NCBI RefSeq assembly: GCF_011008905.1
Contig: NZ_JAAIVI010000021.1
Coordinates: 160,663 to 224,662, forward strand
DNA length: 64,000 nucleotides
Reading direction: 5' to 3'
DNA from: Wenzhouxiangella sp. XN201
GTDB lineage: Bacteria; Pseudomonadota; Gammaproteobacteria; Xanthomonadales; Wenzhouxiangellaceae
Position 1 is the first letter of the stretch. Every line of letters begins with the position of its first letter. The notes beneath the pieces are model-generated. The model ran no database searches. It was given only the letters and a program-made list of their open reading frames with translations, and had not been told where the DNA came from. A program made the translations under genes and the position numbers. Shown one piece after another: positions 35,202 through 44,518 of this stretch.

Positions 35202-36359
35202 TCAAGATTCAATTGGGGATGTCGAGCGTTGCCGGCCTTGGTGCAGAATACGCGCCAACCCGATGGTCATCAGCGGCAGGGCAAACAGCGCGATGAACAG
35301 ATAGCCCATGATCGTGTAACCCTGCGCGATCAGCGCAATGATGCCGATCTGTGAAAGCACGGCCGCGGCCAGCAGCACGCCCGCACCCAGAAATCCGCGA
35401 AGCGGCCTGGACAGCCCGCCATCCGCCGGGCCGAAGTCGCGGTCGATGCGCTCGAGCAGGGCGTGAATCAGGCCGACACTGGTCTCCAGCAGGGTCCAGC
35501 CCATAACCAGGGCGAACACGATCAGCAGCCAACCGCCCCCGACGACTTCGAGCATCACAAGCCACGGCACGGGCGCCGCGAAGACTTCCGGGCTCTGGTA
35601 ATAGGCCAGCAGGCACAGCCAGGTCAGGGCAAAAGGAACGGTCATCATCGCCCCGGCGATCAGTCCGGCCGTCACGGTATCGCGGCGGCTTTGCTGGCGG
35701 TGCAGGGTAAACAGCACGGCGGGGAAGACCGCGAGGTTGTAGCCGACGTAGATCACGCCGGCGAGAAGGGCGGCGCCCGCCGTTGCCTCGGGAAACTGCG
35801 CCATGCCCTCAGTGCTGAACGCATTGCTCAACTGCGGCCACTGCTGCGTCAACACGACTGCGGCAAACAGCAGGTAGGCGATGTAGAGCAGGCCCGTGCC
35901 GATACTCTTGAAGCCTTCGATCAGGGCGGTGCCGAAGTAGCAGAGGATGCCGACTGCGACAATGATCAGCCCCGTTCCCACCGCCGGCGGCAATCCCAGC
36001 ACCTGTTGCATGATGTTCGCCGCGGCCGAGGCCATCACCGCGATGATCAGCACCGCCATGGTGCCGAACAGCAGGTCGAAGGCCGGCCAGGCCCAGCCGA
36101 TGAGTTGGCGCATGAACGCCTTGTATTCGTAGGCGCTCGACAGGCGGGCCAGTTCGAAGGTCAGGATGGCCATCAGGCTGAAGCCGAAGAAGACCACGAT
36201 GACCGCGCCGCCGCCATACACGCCGAAGCGCGCCCCGAATTCGACCACCTCGCGGCCGCTGGCATAGCCGCCGCCGATCAGCACCGACTGCAGCACGATG
36301 CCGGGCAGCAGCAGGCGCCCGAAGGCGCCGGCGGACAGGCGCCCGAAAAATCCTGTCAC
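35202..36359 (-). CDS. YkvI-family polytopic membrane protein (COG3949)
   Basis: 385 residues with about ten membrane helices. Opening GRLLLPGIVLQSVLIGGGYASGREV and GARFGVYGGGAVIVVF match the YkvI family, which has an amino-acid-permease-like (LeuT/APC) look; transport has been proposed but substrates are unknown. Its start overlaps the stop of the amidohydrolase gene by four bases (ATGA), so it is translationally coupled. It is the last gene of the TonB-receptor operon and could import the D-amino acids or peptides released by the upstream hydrolases (inference). Confidence 0.85.
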   Translation of the reverse strand: MTGFFGRLSAGAFGRLLLPGIVLQSVLIGGGYASGREVVEFGARFGVYGGGAVIVVFFGFSLMAILTFELARLSSAYEYKAFMRQLIGWAWPAFDLLFGTMAVLIIAVMASAAANIMQQVLGLPPAVGTGLIIVAVGILCYFGTALIEGFKSIGTGLLYIAYLLFAAVVLTQQWPQLSNAFSTEGMAQFPEATAGAALLAGVIYVGYNLAVFPAVLFTLHRQQSRRDTVTAGLIAGAMMTVPFALTWLCLLAYYQSPEVFAAPVPWLVMLEVVGGGWLLIVFALVMGWTLLETSVGLIHALLERIDRDFGPADGGLSRPLRGFLGAGVLLAAAVLSQIGIIALIAQGYTIMGYLFIALFALPLMTIGLARILHQGRQRSTSPIES

Positions 36360-38107
36360 TGCTCGCCGCCCTCATACCCGGGACCGCGCACCACCCGCCC
36401 AGGTGTCGCGCCGGTGTGTTCGCCTTCATTGAGCACCTGCACACCGTTGACGAACACGTGATCGACGCCGGTCGCCAATTGCTGGGGCTCGGCGAAAGTG
36501 GCGTGGTCGGTAATCGTGTCCGGGTCGAACACCACGATGTCGGCGTAGCAGCCCGGATCCAGGCAGCCGCGATTCTCGAGTTGCCAGGTTTCGGCCGGCA
36601 TGCGGGTGAGGCGGCGGATGGCCTCGGACAGGGACACCAGTTCGCGTTCGCGCACGTAGTGCCCGAGGAAGCGGGCGAAGTTGCCGTAAGCGCGCGGGTG
36701 GGTACTGGTTTCCAGGAACACGCCTTCGGGCGCGGCGGACTCGGCGTCGGAGCCCAGCGCGATCCAGGGCTGGCTCAGCCCCAGTTCGACGTTCTCCTCG
36801 CTCATCAGGAAGTAGGCGGTACCGACGCGCCGGTTCTCTTCGAGGATCAGGTCGATGGCGGTTTCCTCGGGTGACTTCCCGCGCATCTCCGCAACCTCGG
36901 CCAGGGTCTTGCCGGTCAGCGGCTTGAGTTCTTCATTCGAGAATCCGATCAAGACCACGCGCTCGGCACTGCCGGCCAGCTCCAGCAGGTTTTCCCAGCC
37001 TTCGGCCGGGGCCTGCATTTCCTCGACGATCCGCTGACGGGTTTCGGGGTCGCGCAGCCGTTCGGTCAGGGCGTCGAAGCCGCCGTCGGAGGCCCACGGC
37101 GGCAGCGCCGCGGTCAGGCCGGTGGCGCCGGCGGTGTAGGCATACATATTGGCGCCGATGTTGACGCCTTCGGCGCGCGCCTGTTCGATGCGTTCGATGG
37201 CGCCGGCCATCTTCGGCCAGTTGCGCTCGCCGGCCGCCTTCAGGTGATAGACCTCGGCGCGCTGCCCGGTGGCGCGGCCGATGGTGATGGTTTCATCCAG
37301 CGCCTCGTAGATGCCGTCAGCTTCGCTTCGCATATGCGTGATGTAGCCGCCGCCGAATTCGGCCGCGGCTTGCGCCAGGGCAATCAACTCGTCGGTCTCG
37401 GCGTAGAACGCCGGCGGGTAGATCAGCGAGGAGCCGACACCCAAGGCACCCTCGCGCATGGCTTCGCGCACCAGCTCCTGCATGTTTTCGAGTTGTTCGT
37501 CGCTGGGCTGGACATCGCCTTCTCCCAGCTCGTGGATGCGCACGGTGGTGGCGCCTATAAAGGAGGCCACGTTCGGTGTGACGCCGCGCTGCTCGAGAAA
37601 TTCCAGGTAGCCGCCCAGCGTTTCCCACTCGATCGGAAACTGGATATGGGTTTGCCGCTCCAGCGCCCGGGCCTTCATGGTGTCGTTGAGCGGGCCCATG
37701 GACCAGCCTTCGCCGAACATCTCCAGGGTCACGCCCTGGTGGGTGTCGCTCAAGCCCCGACCATCCTCGATCAGGGATTCGGTCGCCCAGCTCAACACGT
37801 TGATAAATCCGGGTGCGACCGCCTGGCCGTCGGCATCGATCACGAGCTCTGCCGATACCTCTTCACCGCGCGGCAGCAGGGCCTCGACGCGATCGCCATT
37901 GACGGCGATATCCACCTCACGCGGCGCTTCGCCGCTGCCGTCGTAGAACAGACCGTTGGCAATGACGAGATCGTATTCGGGCGAAGGCGCTTCGGGCGCG
38001 CGCGATTCTGATGCAGACGACTCAGATGCAGACGATTCGGGTGAGGGCGAGTCGGCCGAGCAGGCGGCCAGCAGGCACGACAGGAAGGTAATGGTGAGCG
38101 TTCTCAT
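36356..38107 (-). CDS. D-aminoacylase-like amidohydrolase lipoprotein
   Basis: 583 residues. A lipobox (LLAACSADS) and a Ser/Glu/Pro-rich linker with repeated SSASES units anchor it to a membrane. The domain is an N-acyl-D-amino-acid deacylase-type amidohydrolase: YDLVIANGLFYDGSGE, VIDADGQAVAPGFI, GGYITHMRSEADGIYEAL, AEVYHLKAAGERNW, and a C-terminal RMPAETWQLENRGCLDPG, YADIVVFDPDTITDHATF. The usual HxH zinc pair after APGFI is replaced by NVLSWA, and the Cys ligand region (normally GNCG) reads FGEGWS, so the metal site is altered. It probably cleaves acylated or peptide-linked D-residues in the periplasm, unless inactive. Coupled by 4-base overlap to the downstream permease-like gene. Confidence 0.85.
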   Translation of the reverse strand: MRTLTITFLSCLLAACSADSPSPESSASESSASESRAPEAPSPEYDLVIANGLFYDGSGEAPREVDIAVNGDRVEALLPRGEEVSAELVIDADGQAVAPGFINVLSWATESLIEDGRGLSDTHQGVTLEMFGEGWSMGPLNDTMKARALERQTHIQFPIEWETLGGYLEFLEQRGVTPNVASFIGATTVRIHELGEGDVQPSDEQLENMQELVREAMREGALGVGSSLIYPPAFYAETDELIALAQAAAEFGGGYITHMRSEADGIYEALDETITIGRATGQRAEVYHLKAAGERNWPKMAGAIERIEQARAEGVNIGANMYAYTAGATGLTAALPPWASDGGFDALTERLRDPETRQRIVEEMQAPAEGWENLLELAGSAERVVLIGFSNEELKPLTGKTLAEVAEMRGKSPEETAIDLILEENRRVGTAYFLMSEENVELGLSQPWIALGSDAESAAPEGVFLETSTHPRAYGNFARFLGHYVRERELVSLSEAIRRLTRMPAETWQLENRGCLDPGCYADIVVFDPDTITDHATFAEPQQLATGVDHVFVNGVQVLNEGEHTGATPGRVVRGPGYEGGEQ

Positions 38108-38136
38108 TCTATTTCTCCGATTCAGGTTCGAGAGTT

Positions 38137-39291
38137 TTATCCCCAGCCCGGCCAGGTCGCCACGCCGATGCCGATGAAGTTGGCCACGGCATAACCGAAT
38201 ACCCCCAGCAGCACGGCCGGTGCCACCAGGTCCGGGCGACCCTTGCCGGCAGCCATGGCCGCGGCGCTGGCCGGGCCCGCGGCGCAGGCATTGGAGGCAA
38301 TCACGGTGTCCATCAGGTCGGTGCGGAATACCCGCCCGAGCCCGAAGATCACCAGGGCGTGGCAGAAGACAATGATCGCGGCGAAAGCGGCAATCTCCAG
38401 CGCCGAGTTGATCATGGCCGCCACGTCGGCGCTGATGCCGATGGCGGCGAAAAACAGGTACATCATGAACAGGCCGACTTCATAGTCACCGTTCAGGCGG
38501 CCGAGCTGGCGCGGAAACACATTGGCCACCAGCACGGCGAGTGCGGTGATGAACAAGATGGCGTAGCCGCCCACGCCGAACCAGGTTGCCAGCGCCTGGC
38601 CGATCGCGCAGATCGTGAAAGCCACGGCCAGGGCGATGCCCAGGTGCAGGGGGTCGAGGGGAATGACGTCGCTCTCCGCATCGGCGCGATCGTTTGCCGC
38701 CTGAACGGACTCGTCGCTGGTCGTGCGCAACTCGTCTCCGGTCACCCGGAACCAGCGCTGGAACAGCACCAGCGAGGGTGCCAGTGCCAGGAAGGCCAGG
38801 TAGAACACGCCGACGACATTGTCCGCCGCCACGCTGGCGGTGGCCAGGGACGGGTCGAGGTCCACCGCCTGGGTGACGGCGGCCATGTTCATCGAGCCGC
38901 CAATGTAGGTCGCGCTGAACACGCCGGCCAGCTTGGCCGCGTGTTCGCCCAGGGGCAACAGCCACACGCCCAGCAGCGCGCCCAGCAAAGTGCCGACCGC
39001 GCCCAGCACGAAAGGCAGCAGCATGCCGCGGGTCTCGACCAGCACCCGGCGCAGGTCGGCCTTGAGCAGCAGCAGCGGGATGGCCAGCGGCACCAGGTAG
39101 ATCCAGACTACGTTGTAGACCGGCGCCTGCTTGGGCAGGATGCCGATGTTGGACAGCAGCATGCCGGTGGCCAGCACGATGGCCAGGCCGGAGACATTGC
39201 GGCCGATGCGGGTGCGGTCGGCCCAGAAGCCGAGGGCCGCCAGGGCGGCCAAAACAGCCCACAGGGCGAAGGTCCAGTCGGCCTGGATCAC
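38137..39291 (-). CDS. DUF819-family membrane protein, probable transporter
   Basis: 384 residues, about ten helices. Segments LSNIGILPKQAPVYNVVWIYL, VPLAIPLLLLKADLRRVL, LAGVFSATYIGGSMNMAAVT and a late ASNACAAGPASAAAMAAGKG match the DUF819 (YjcL) family of symporter-like proteins. An acidic cytoplasmic loop of about 30 residues (RTTSDESVQAANDRADAES) interrupts the middle. The gene starts four bases before the end of the serine hydrolase gene and ends 29 bases before the amidohydrolase lipoprotein, giving close coupling inside the operon. A substrate cannot be read from sequence. Confidence 0.88.
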   Translation of the reverse strand: MIQADWTFALWAVLAALAALGFWADRTRIGRNVSGLAIVLATGMLLSNIGILPKQAPVYNVVWIYLVPLAIPLLLLKADLRRVLVETRGMLLPFVLGAVGTLLGALLGVWLLPLGEHAAKLAGVFSATYIGGSMNMAAVTQAVDLDPSLATASVAADNVVGVFYLAFLALAPSLVLFQRWFRVTGDELRTTSDESVQAANDRADAESDVIPLDPLHLGIALAVAFTICAIGQALATWFGVGGYAILFITALAVLVANVFPRQLGRLNGDYEVGLFMMYLFFAAIGISADVAAMINSALEIAAFAAIIVFCHALVIFGLGRVFRTDLMDTVIASNACAAGPASAAAMAAGKGRPDLVAPAVLLGVFGYAVANFIGIGVATWPGWG

Positions 39292-40880
39292 TGATCTTCG
39301 GCGGGTTTTTTGACGCGGCGAAGGTCGAGATCGTGGAAATCGAAGCTGAAGTCCGTGGTGGGCGATACGGCTTTCATGCGGGCGCTTTCCACTTCGCCCT
39401 GCGGGTCGAGAATGAAGCTCATGTAGGCGTCGGCATTCAGGCGGCGGTCGGTCCAGCGCACGATGAAGGTGTCGAACTGGAAATGCTCCAGCGGCCCGGT
39501 CAGCGGTTCACTGCGCGGCGAGCGGAACCACAGCCGGCCGTCGTCTTCCAGGCTCAAAGTGATCTCGCCATACCAGGGGTCACGATAGATGCCGGCATAG
39601 GCTTCCAGCGGCAGGCTCGGGCTGCTGTCGGCGTCGCGTTCGGCCATGGCTTTCTCCACGGCTTCGGCGCCCGAGTCCCGGCGTTGCTGCATCAGCTCTT
39701 CGACCACCGCGATCCAGTCGGGATCGTTGTCGGCCAAGTCTTTCATGAACATCTCGGCAATGTCGTAGGCCACCGGGCGGGGTGCGGCCGACATCAGGTT
39801 GTTGGACACGAAAACGCCCAGGTTCTCGCGCGGCAGCAGCATCAGGTGGCTGGTCATGCCCATCAGGCCGCCGCCGTGGGAATGCAGCGGCTGGCCGTGG
39901 AAGGTGGACACGTTCCAGCCCAGGGCGTAGGCGGACAGCGAAGCCCCGGCGTGTTCGCTCAGATAGCCGGGTGTGCGCGTGATCGTTACTGGCGAGAACA
40001 ACTCGGCGAACTGTTGCTCGCTGATCAGCCGATCGCCATCGGCACTCACGCCTTCGTCCAGAATGAAGTTCATCCACCGGGCCATGCTGCGGGCGCTGCA
40101 GGTGATGCCGCCGGCCGGTGCCGCGGTGTCGCCGAGCAGGCCGGTTGGCGTCGTCTCGATCTCGCCGTCGACTTCGACGTGCGGTACGGCTTTCGGCAGG
40201 GATTCGGGCGCACGGTCAAAGGTGGCGGCGCAGTCGTTCATGCCCAGCGGGAACAGCAGTCGTTCTTCCAGGAAGGACTCGAAGCTCTGGCCGGCGGCTT
40301 CTTCCACCACCATGCCGGCGATGATGTACATGGAATTGTCGTAATCGTACTGGGCGCGGAAGCTGCTGCTGGGCTCGAAGTGGCGCATGGCGCGCAGGAT
40401 TTCTTCGCGCGTGGTCTTGCCTTGCGGGAACATCAGCAGGTCGCCCGCCCCCAGCGGCAGGCCGCTGCGGTGGGTGAGCAGGTCGCGAATGCGGAATTCG
40501 CGCGTCACGTACGGGTCGTGCATGCGGAATTCGGGCAGGTGATCGATCACCCGGTCGTCGAAGCTCAGCTTGCCGTCGTCGGCCAGCAACGCCAGGGCAG
40601 CGGCGGTGAAGGCCTTGGATACGGATGCGATCTGGAACAGGGTGTCGGCGTCAACTGCCACATCGCCGCCCACCTCGAGGATGCCCCGACCCTGGGCATA
40701 GACCAGTTCCCCGTCGTGTACGACCGAAACGGTGAGGCCGGGCGAACCAAAAGTATCCATGGCCCGCTCGACCACGGCATCGATGGCGGCCGCATCGGGC
40801 TCGGCAAGAGCCGGCCCGGCGGCCGCCATCCCGATTGCGGCGAGCAGCCAGACAATGGAGAAAGGGCTGCTCGCTCGCAT
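39288..40880 (-). CDS. Class C beta-lactamase-fold serine hydrolase
   Basis: 530 residues from the ATG at 40880; a signal peptide (VWLLAAIGMAAAGPALA) follows. The penicillin-binding fold shows S86-V-S-K89 (QIASVSKAF), a YDN-type second motif in AQYDYDNSMYII, and a third-motif region HSHGGGLMGM. The C-terminal about 110 residues (LPLEAYAGIYRDPWYGEI) form a DUF3471-like domain found in esterases and D-aminopeptidases of this superfamily. In this operon, between a TonB receptor and a D-aminoacylase-like enzyme, a D-amino-acid amidase or peptidase role is plausible. Twenty-five bases separate it from the receptor gene. Confidence 0.88.
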   Translation of the reverse strand: MRASSPFSIVWLLAAIGMAAAGPALAEPDAAAIDAVVERAMDTFGSPGLTVSVVHDGELVYAQGRGILEVGGDVAVDADTLFQIASVSKAFTAAALALLADDGKLSFDDRVIDHLPEFRMHDPYVTREFRIRDLLTHRSGLPLGAGDLLMFPQGKTTREEILRAMRHFEPSSSFRAQYDYDNSMYIIAGMVVEEAAGQSFESFLEERLLFPLGMNDCAATFDRAPESLPKAVPHVEVDGEIETTPTGLLGDTAAPAGGITCSARSMARWMNFILDEGVSADGDRLISEQQFAELFSPVTITRTPGYLSEHAGASLSAYALGWNVSTFHGQPLHSHGGGLMGMTSHLMLLPRENLGVFVSNNLMSAAPRPVAYDIAEMFMKDLADNDPDWIAVVEELMQQRRDSGAEAVEKAMAERDADSSPSLPLEAYAGIYRDPWYGEITLSLEDDGRLWFRSPRSEPLTGPLEHFQFDTFIVRWTDRRLNADAYMSFILDPQGEVESARMKAVSPTTDFSFDFHDLDLRRVKKPAEDQ

Positions 40881-40905
40881 CACGTTTCGAGACACAGCGG
40901 GCCGC

Positions 40906-43176
40906 TTACAGGAAGTTCCAGCGCAGCACCGCGCCGACCGTGCGCGGTCGGGTGGGCGCACCGCTGGGAATCACCGCGAAGCTCGAGCCGAAGCTGGTCC
41001 AGGCCCACTCGTCGAACACGTTGTTGACGTACAGGGCGACGTCGAAATCGTTGAATTGCACGCCCGCACGCAGATCGACGAGGTTGTAGCTGTCGATGTT
41101 CACGCGCGGCGAAGAGGGCGGAAAATCGTTGCCCGAGGCGTCGGTGTAGCCGTCGAAGCCCACGGGCATTTCGCCCTTGTAGCGATACGATGCGCCTACG
41201 TAGGCCGGCCACTGGCCGAAGCTGAAGCGGTAATCTGCGTCCAGCACCGCCTGCCATTCCGGCGTGCTCGGCAACTGATCGCCGTCGGCGCCGCCCAGGT
41301 CGGGTTCGTCGGCGGCCAGTTCGGCGTTGACGTAGGACAGCGAGCCGGTCAGCGTCAGGTTGTCGGTCACCGCCATGCCCAGCGAGGTTTCGATGCCGCG
41401 GCTGACTGCCTTTTCGGCGTTACCAACGACCTGAACACCGCCACGGACGATCCCGATCTGATAGTCCTGCCAGTCGATGTGGTAGCCGGCGATGTCATAG
41501 GTAAAGCGGCCGTCGGGGCTGCTGCCCTTGAGGCCGGCTTCGTAGCTGACCAGCTCGTCGGGCTCGAAGAACGGGCTGCTCAGCGGGTCGCCGGTGGTCG
41601 GGTCGAGCAGCAGGAAGTTGGCGCCGCCCGGGCGGTAGCCGGAGGCCACGCGCGAGTAGAACGACATGTTGTCCGAGGCGCGGTAGCGCAGGTTGACCAG
41701 GAAGTTGGTGACTTCGTCGTCGATCTCGGAAAACGGCAGCGGCGCGAGCAGCGGTCCGACCGTATTCAGTTCCACGTCGTTGGAGTAGTCGGTGTGGCGC
41801 AGGCCGAAGCTGACGTCGAGGTCCGGCGTGAAGTACCAGGTGCCGGTGGCGAAGGCCGAGAGTTCCTTGTAGTTGGACGGGAAGTTGGCGAAATACAGCG
41901 GCACGTCCGGCGTGACCACCAGGTCCTGGATGTTGTGACCGTCTTCGTCGGTGTAGTAGGCCCCGACGATCCATTCGAACTGGTTGCCGGACTCCGAGGT
42001 CAGGCGCACTTCCTGGGTGAACTTCTCGAAACCGAGATCACCCACCAGTACTGCCGAGGAGTGCGGCGCCGTGTCCGGGAAGAAAATGTCGGCGACGCCC
42101 GCGAAAGGTGTGGTCACGTCCTGCTGCTGGATGAAGAACATCTCCTGCGTGCTGGTGACCGAGGTCAGTTCGCCGAAACCGGTGTCGTACTTGATCGTCA
42201 GACCCCCGAGGGTGGCTTCGTATTCGCTGGGGTTGAGGGCCGCCGCGCCGGTGGCGTATTCGCCGTAAATCGGCTCGGCCGCGCCGAAGCCCGGAATCGG
42301 CAGGTCCTGGGCGTAGTTGGCCTGGACCTGCGAGGTGCCGTCCTGGGTCGCGTTCTGGTGCAGCGCCTGCAGGGTCACTTCCAGCCGGTCGGTGACTGCC
42401 CAGCGCAGGCTGCCGGAACCGCCGTGGTAGTCATAGTCGTCCCAGTCATCCTCACCGATCTGTACGTTGTCGATGTAGCCGTTGGTTTGCTGGTTGAAGA
42501 CCGTCAGGCTACCGCCCAGGGTGCCTTGCACCAGCGGTCCGTTGAGGTTGGCGCGATAGAGCTGGTTGAGACCGCCATGGCGGGTGTTCGACAGATTGGC
42601 CGAAACACTGCCCGAACCGTCGGTCAGCGACGGCGCCCGGGTGTTGAACTTGAGGATGCCGCCGATGGCGCTGGCACCGTAGAGCGTGCCTTGCGGGCCC
42701 TTGAGCACGTCCAGGGTGCCAAGGTCGAGCAGTGTGCCGTCAAGCGGCGCGGGCGAGGTGTAGACGGTCGAGGAGCCGAAGGGAATATCGTCGATATAGC
42801 TGGTCACGCCCGCCGAAAGCTGGGCGTTGATGCCGCGCATGTAGACATTATTGAAATAAGGCCGGCCGTTGTTGGTGACGGCCACGCCCGGTACGAAAGT
42901 CAGGATGTCGGTCAGGCCCGTCAGGCCGGCGTCGATGTACTCGTCGGTGTCGATGGTGGACACCGCCATGGCGACATCCTGCAATGCTTCCTCGCGCCGC
43001 GAGGCGGTGACGACGATGACGTCATCGAGTTCGGTGTCACGTTCACGTTCTGTCTCGTCTTCGACCGGGTCGTTGTTCGCCTGTGCCAGGGCGTTGGGTG
43101 CAAGACCCAGCCCGGCGGCGATGGCGAGGGCCAGGATCGTGACGGTGAGCTTGTCTGTGCTTGGTGTGTTCATCAT
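40906..43176 (-). CDS. TonB-dependent outer-membrane receptor
   Basis: 756 residues. Signal peptide LALAIAAGLGLAPNALA, then a TonB-box-like region (DDVIVVTAS), a plug domain (EEALQDVAMAVSTIDTDE, ILTFVPGVAVTNNG, LDVLKGPQGTLYGASAIGG) and a beta-barrel rich in aromatic strand ends, closing with TVGAVLRWNFL. The overall type is the Fe/vitamin-like receptor class common in marine gammaproteobacteria, also used for peptide or glycan fragments. First gene of the leftward operon; with no siderophore genes nearby, peptides or peptidoglycan fragments are the more likely ligand (inference). Confidence 0.93.
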   Translation of the reverse strand: MMNTPSTDKLTVTILALAIAAGLGLAPNALAQANNDPVEDETERERDTELDDVIVVTASRREEALQDVAMAVSTIDTDEYIDAGLTGLTDILTFVPGVAVTNNGRPYFNNVYMRGINAQLSAGVTSYIDDIPFGSSTVYTSPAPLDGTLLDLGTLDVLKGPQGTLYGASAIGGILKFNTRAPSLTDGSGSVSANLSNTRHGGLNQLYRANLNGPLVQGTLGGSLTVFNQQTNGYIDNVQIGEDDWDDYDYHGGSGSLRWAVTDRLEVTLQALHQNATQDGTSQVQANYAQDLPIPGFGAAEPIYGEYATGAAALNPSEYEATLGGLTIKYDTGFGELTSVTSTQEMFFIQQQDVTTPFAGVADIFFPDTAPHSSAVLVGDLGFEKFTQEVRLTSESGNQFEWIVGAYYTDEDGHNIQDLVVTPDVPLYFANFPSNYKELSAFATGTWYFTPDLDVSFGLRHTDYSNDVELNTVGPLLAPLPFSEIDDEVTNFLVNLRYRASDNMSFYSRVASGYRPGGANFLLLDPTTGDPLSSPFFEPDELVSYEAGLKGSSPDGRFTYDIAGYHIDWQDYQIGIVRGGVQVVGNAEKAVSRGIETSLGMAVTDNLTLTGSLSYVNAELAADEPDLGGADGDQLPSTPEWQAVLDADYRFSFGQWPAYVGASYRYKGEMPVGFDGYTDASGNDFPPSSPRVNIDSYNLVDLRAGVQFNDFDVALYVNNVFDEWAWTSFGSSFAVIPSGAPTRPRTVGAVLRWNFL

Positions 43177-43286
43177 CTCTCAGGTCCCCGTGATCGTTGA
43201 CCACGTCTTGGTTGGCGGGTTGACGTAGTCCGCCCTTTACAGGCTATCCAGCGGGCTCCCGCCGGGCGGATTTCATCCAATGGTAA

Positions 43287-43320
43287 TTCGTAAGCCTGAA
43301 GTTGATTAGGCTGAATCGAC
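43287..43320 (-). promoter_or_regulatory. Candidate promoter/operator of the TonB-receptor operon
   Basis: In the 171-base gap between the AraC-type gene and the receptor, the plus-strand sequence AAGCCTGAAGTTGATTAGGCT has inverted AGCCT/AGGCT ends. Read on the minus strand it contains GCCTAATCAACTTC, which resembles GCCTAACTTCTGCTTC at 44443 in the divergent promoter region. A shared AraC operator is possible; this is a visual match only. Confidence 0.3.
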
Positions 43321-43347
43321 TTATTTTTGTGCAGAACCGACAGCGCT

Positions 43348-44391
43348 TTAGTGCCTGTGAGACCGGCGCCATCCCTTGGGGGTGCAGCCGTTCAGCCGCC
43401 GGAATGCGCGCGAGAAGGCCGAGTGATCCTGGTAGCCCACGATGTCGGCGATCTCCGAGATCGAGTGCCTGTTCTCGTTGAGCAGCAGACGCGCGGCCTC
43501 GACCCGGCGGGCGATGATGTACTGGCGAATGGTGGCGCCGTGCAGCGACTTGAAACCGCTCTTGAGCTGGGTTTCCGAAATACCCAGGTGCCGGGCGAGC
43601 TGCGGCAGGGTCGGCGGGTTGGCGTACTCGCGGTTGAGGATGGTGGTCGCGCGCCGGATGATGTCGCCGTGCGGGACGGCCGGGTGTTCGGCCCCGCGCT
43701 CGAGGTAAGCCTGGTCGTTCTTGAGAATCTGCAGTCCGATGCTGAGCAGCTCGTGGAACTTGGCGAACATCCAGTGGTTGAGCAGCCGCCCGGAGACCGG
43801 CAGGTGGAAGAACGACCAGGTCAGTTCGCGATGAACGTCCTCCAGGAACAGCACGCGCTGGCGCGGCTGGTCGTGTTCGCCATCGAGGATGTCGCGCAGC
43901 CAGCCCGGGTAGTCTTCGCTGTTCTCGCCCATCCGTTCCATCAGGTTCGACAGGGTCGTGTAGACCACCACATGGCGGATGGTCTCGTTGACCTTGGGCA
44001 CCCGGTAAGTGAGCTCGCGGCCGGGCAGGGCGGAGACAATGATGGCCGGTCCCAGGTCGTGCACGTTCTTGCGCTCGCCCAGGAATTCGGAACGTTTGAC
44101 CGAGGACACGAACTGGAAGCTGATCAGGTCGGCGACTTCGTTGTGGATCACGATCGGCTCACGCAGGAACGAGTCGTTGATCTCGATCATGCGGTCCTCA
44201 TCCAGCTTGTAGCAATGTGAGCGCCCCAGCGCGCTGTCGCTGATGTACTTGATGAAGCGGTTGTCCGAGGACGCATGGAAGCGGGAGATGCACGTGGCGT
44301 TCTCGAACAGGGCTCTGAGCTCCGCCGTCGATGCGACTTCGGGGTCGAAGCCGGGCGCCATATGTACGCAGTATTCATCACCGTAAATCAT
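43348..44391 (-). CDS. AraC-family transcriptional regulator
   Basis: 347 residues from the ATG at 44391 (MIYGDEYCVHMAPGF). The C-terminal 100 residues are an AraC double helix-turn-helix: NPPTLPQLARHLGISETQL, FKSLHGATIRQYIIARRVEAA and ISEIADIVGYQDHSAFSRAF. The N-terminal 230 residues are a ligand-binding part resembling the PchR/OruR-type regulators. It lies between the leftward TonB-receptor operon and the rightward serine hydrolase-dgcA-dgcN operon, the usual place for a pathway-specific activator of both. Confidence 0.92.
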   Translation of the reverse strand: MIYGDEYCVHMAPGFDPEVASTAELRALFENATCISRFHASSDNRFIKYISDSALGRSHCYKLDEDRMIEINDSFLREPIVIHNEVADLISFQFVSSVKRSEFLGERKNVHDLGPAIIVSALPGRELTYRVPKVNETIRHVVVYTTLSNLMERMGENSEDYPGWLRDILDGEHDQPRQRVLFLEDVHRELTWSFFHLPVSGRLLNHWMFAKFHELLSIGLQILKNDQAYLERGAEHPAVPHGDIIRRATTILNREYANPPTLPQLARHLGISETQLKSGFKSLHGATIRQYIIARRVEAARLLLNENRHSISEIADIVGYQDHSAFSRAFRRLNGCTPKGWRRSHRH

Positions 44392-44518
44392 GGGGCGATT
44401 ATAGGCCGGGCCGCCGAATCTGCATATTTTTCTGTCGCATCGGCCTAACTTCTGCTTCCGGCCCGCGGGTAACATCAGCCCAATCTAGCCTTCACGACAC
44501 CCAATAAAAGGACGGGTC
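44392..44518. promoter_or_regulatory. Divergent promoter region of the D-amino-acid island
   Basis: 127 bases separate the AraC-type gene from the rightward operon. It holds an AT-rich patch (tgcatatttttctg, about 44421-44434), the GCCTAACTTC motif at 44443, and a ribosome site (aaaagga) about 44506-44512 just before the ATG at 44519. No exact -35/-10 pair is assigned. Confidence 0.4.

Noticed and set aside
39333-41027. 564-codon plus-strand frame opposite the class C serine hydrolase
   Set aside because: Same explanation: an antisense open frame in high-GC sequence, without signal or domain.
40732-43200. 822-codon plus-strand frame opposite the TonB receptor
   Set aside because: Reverse-complement shadow of a high-GC gene; its translation is Arg/Val/Gly-rich and shows no domain, whereas the receptor is complete.
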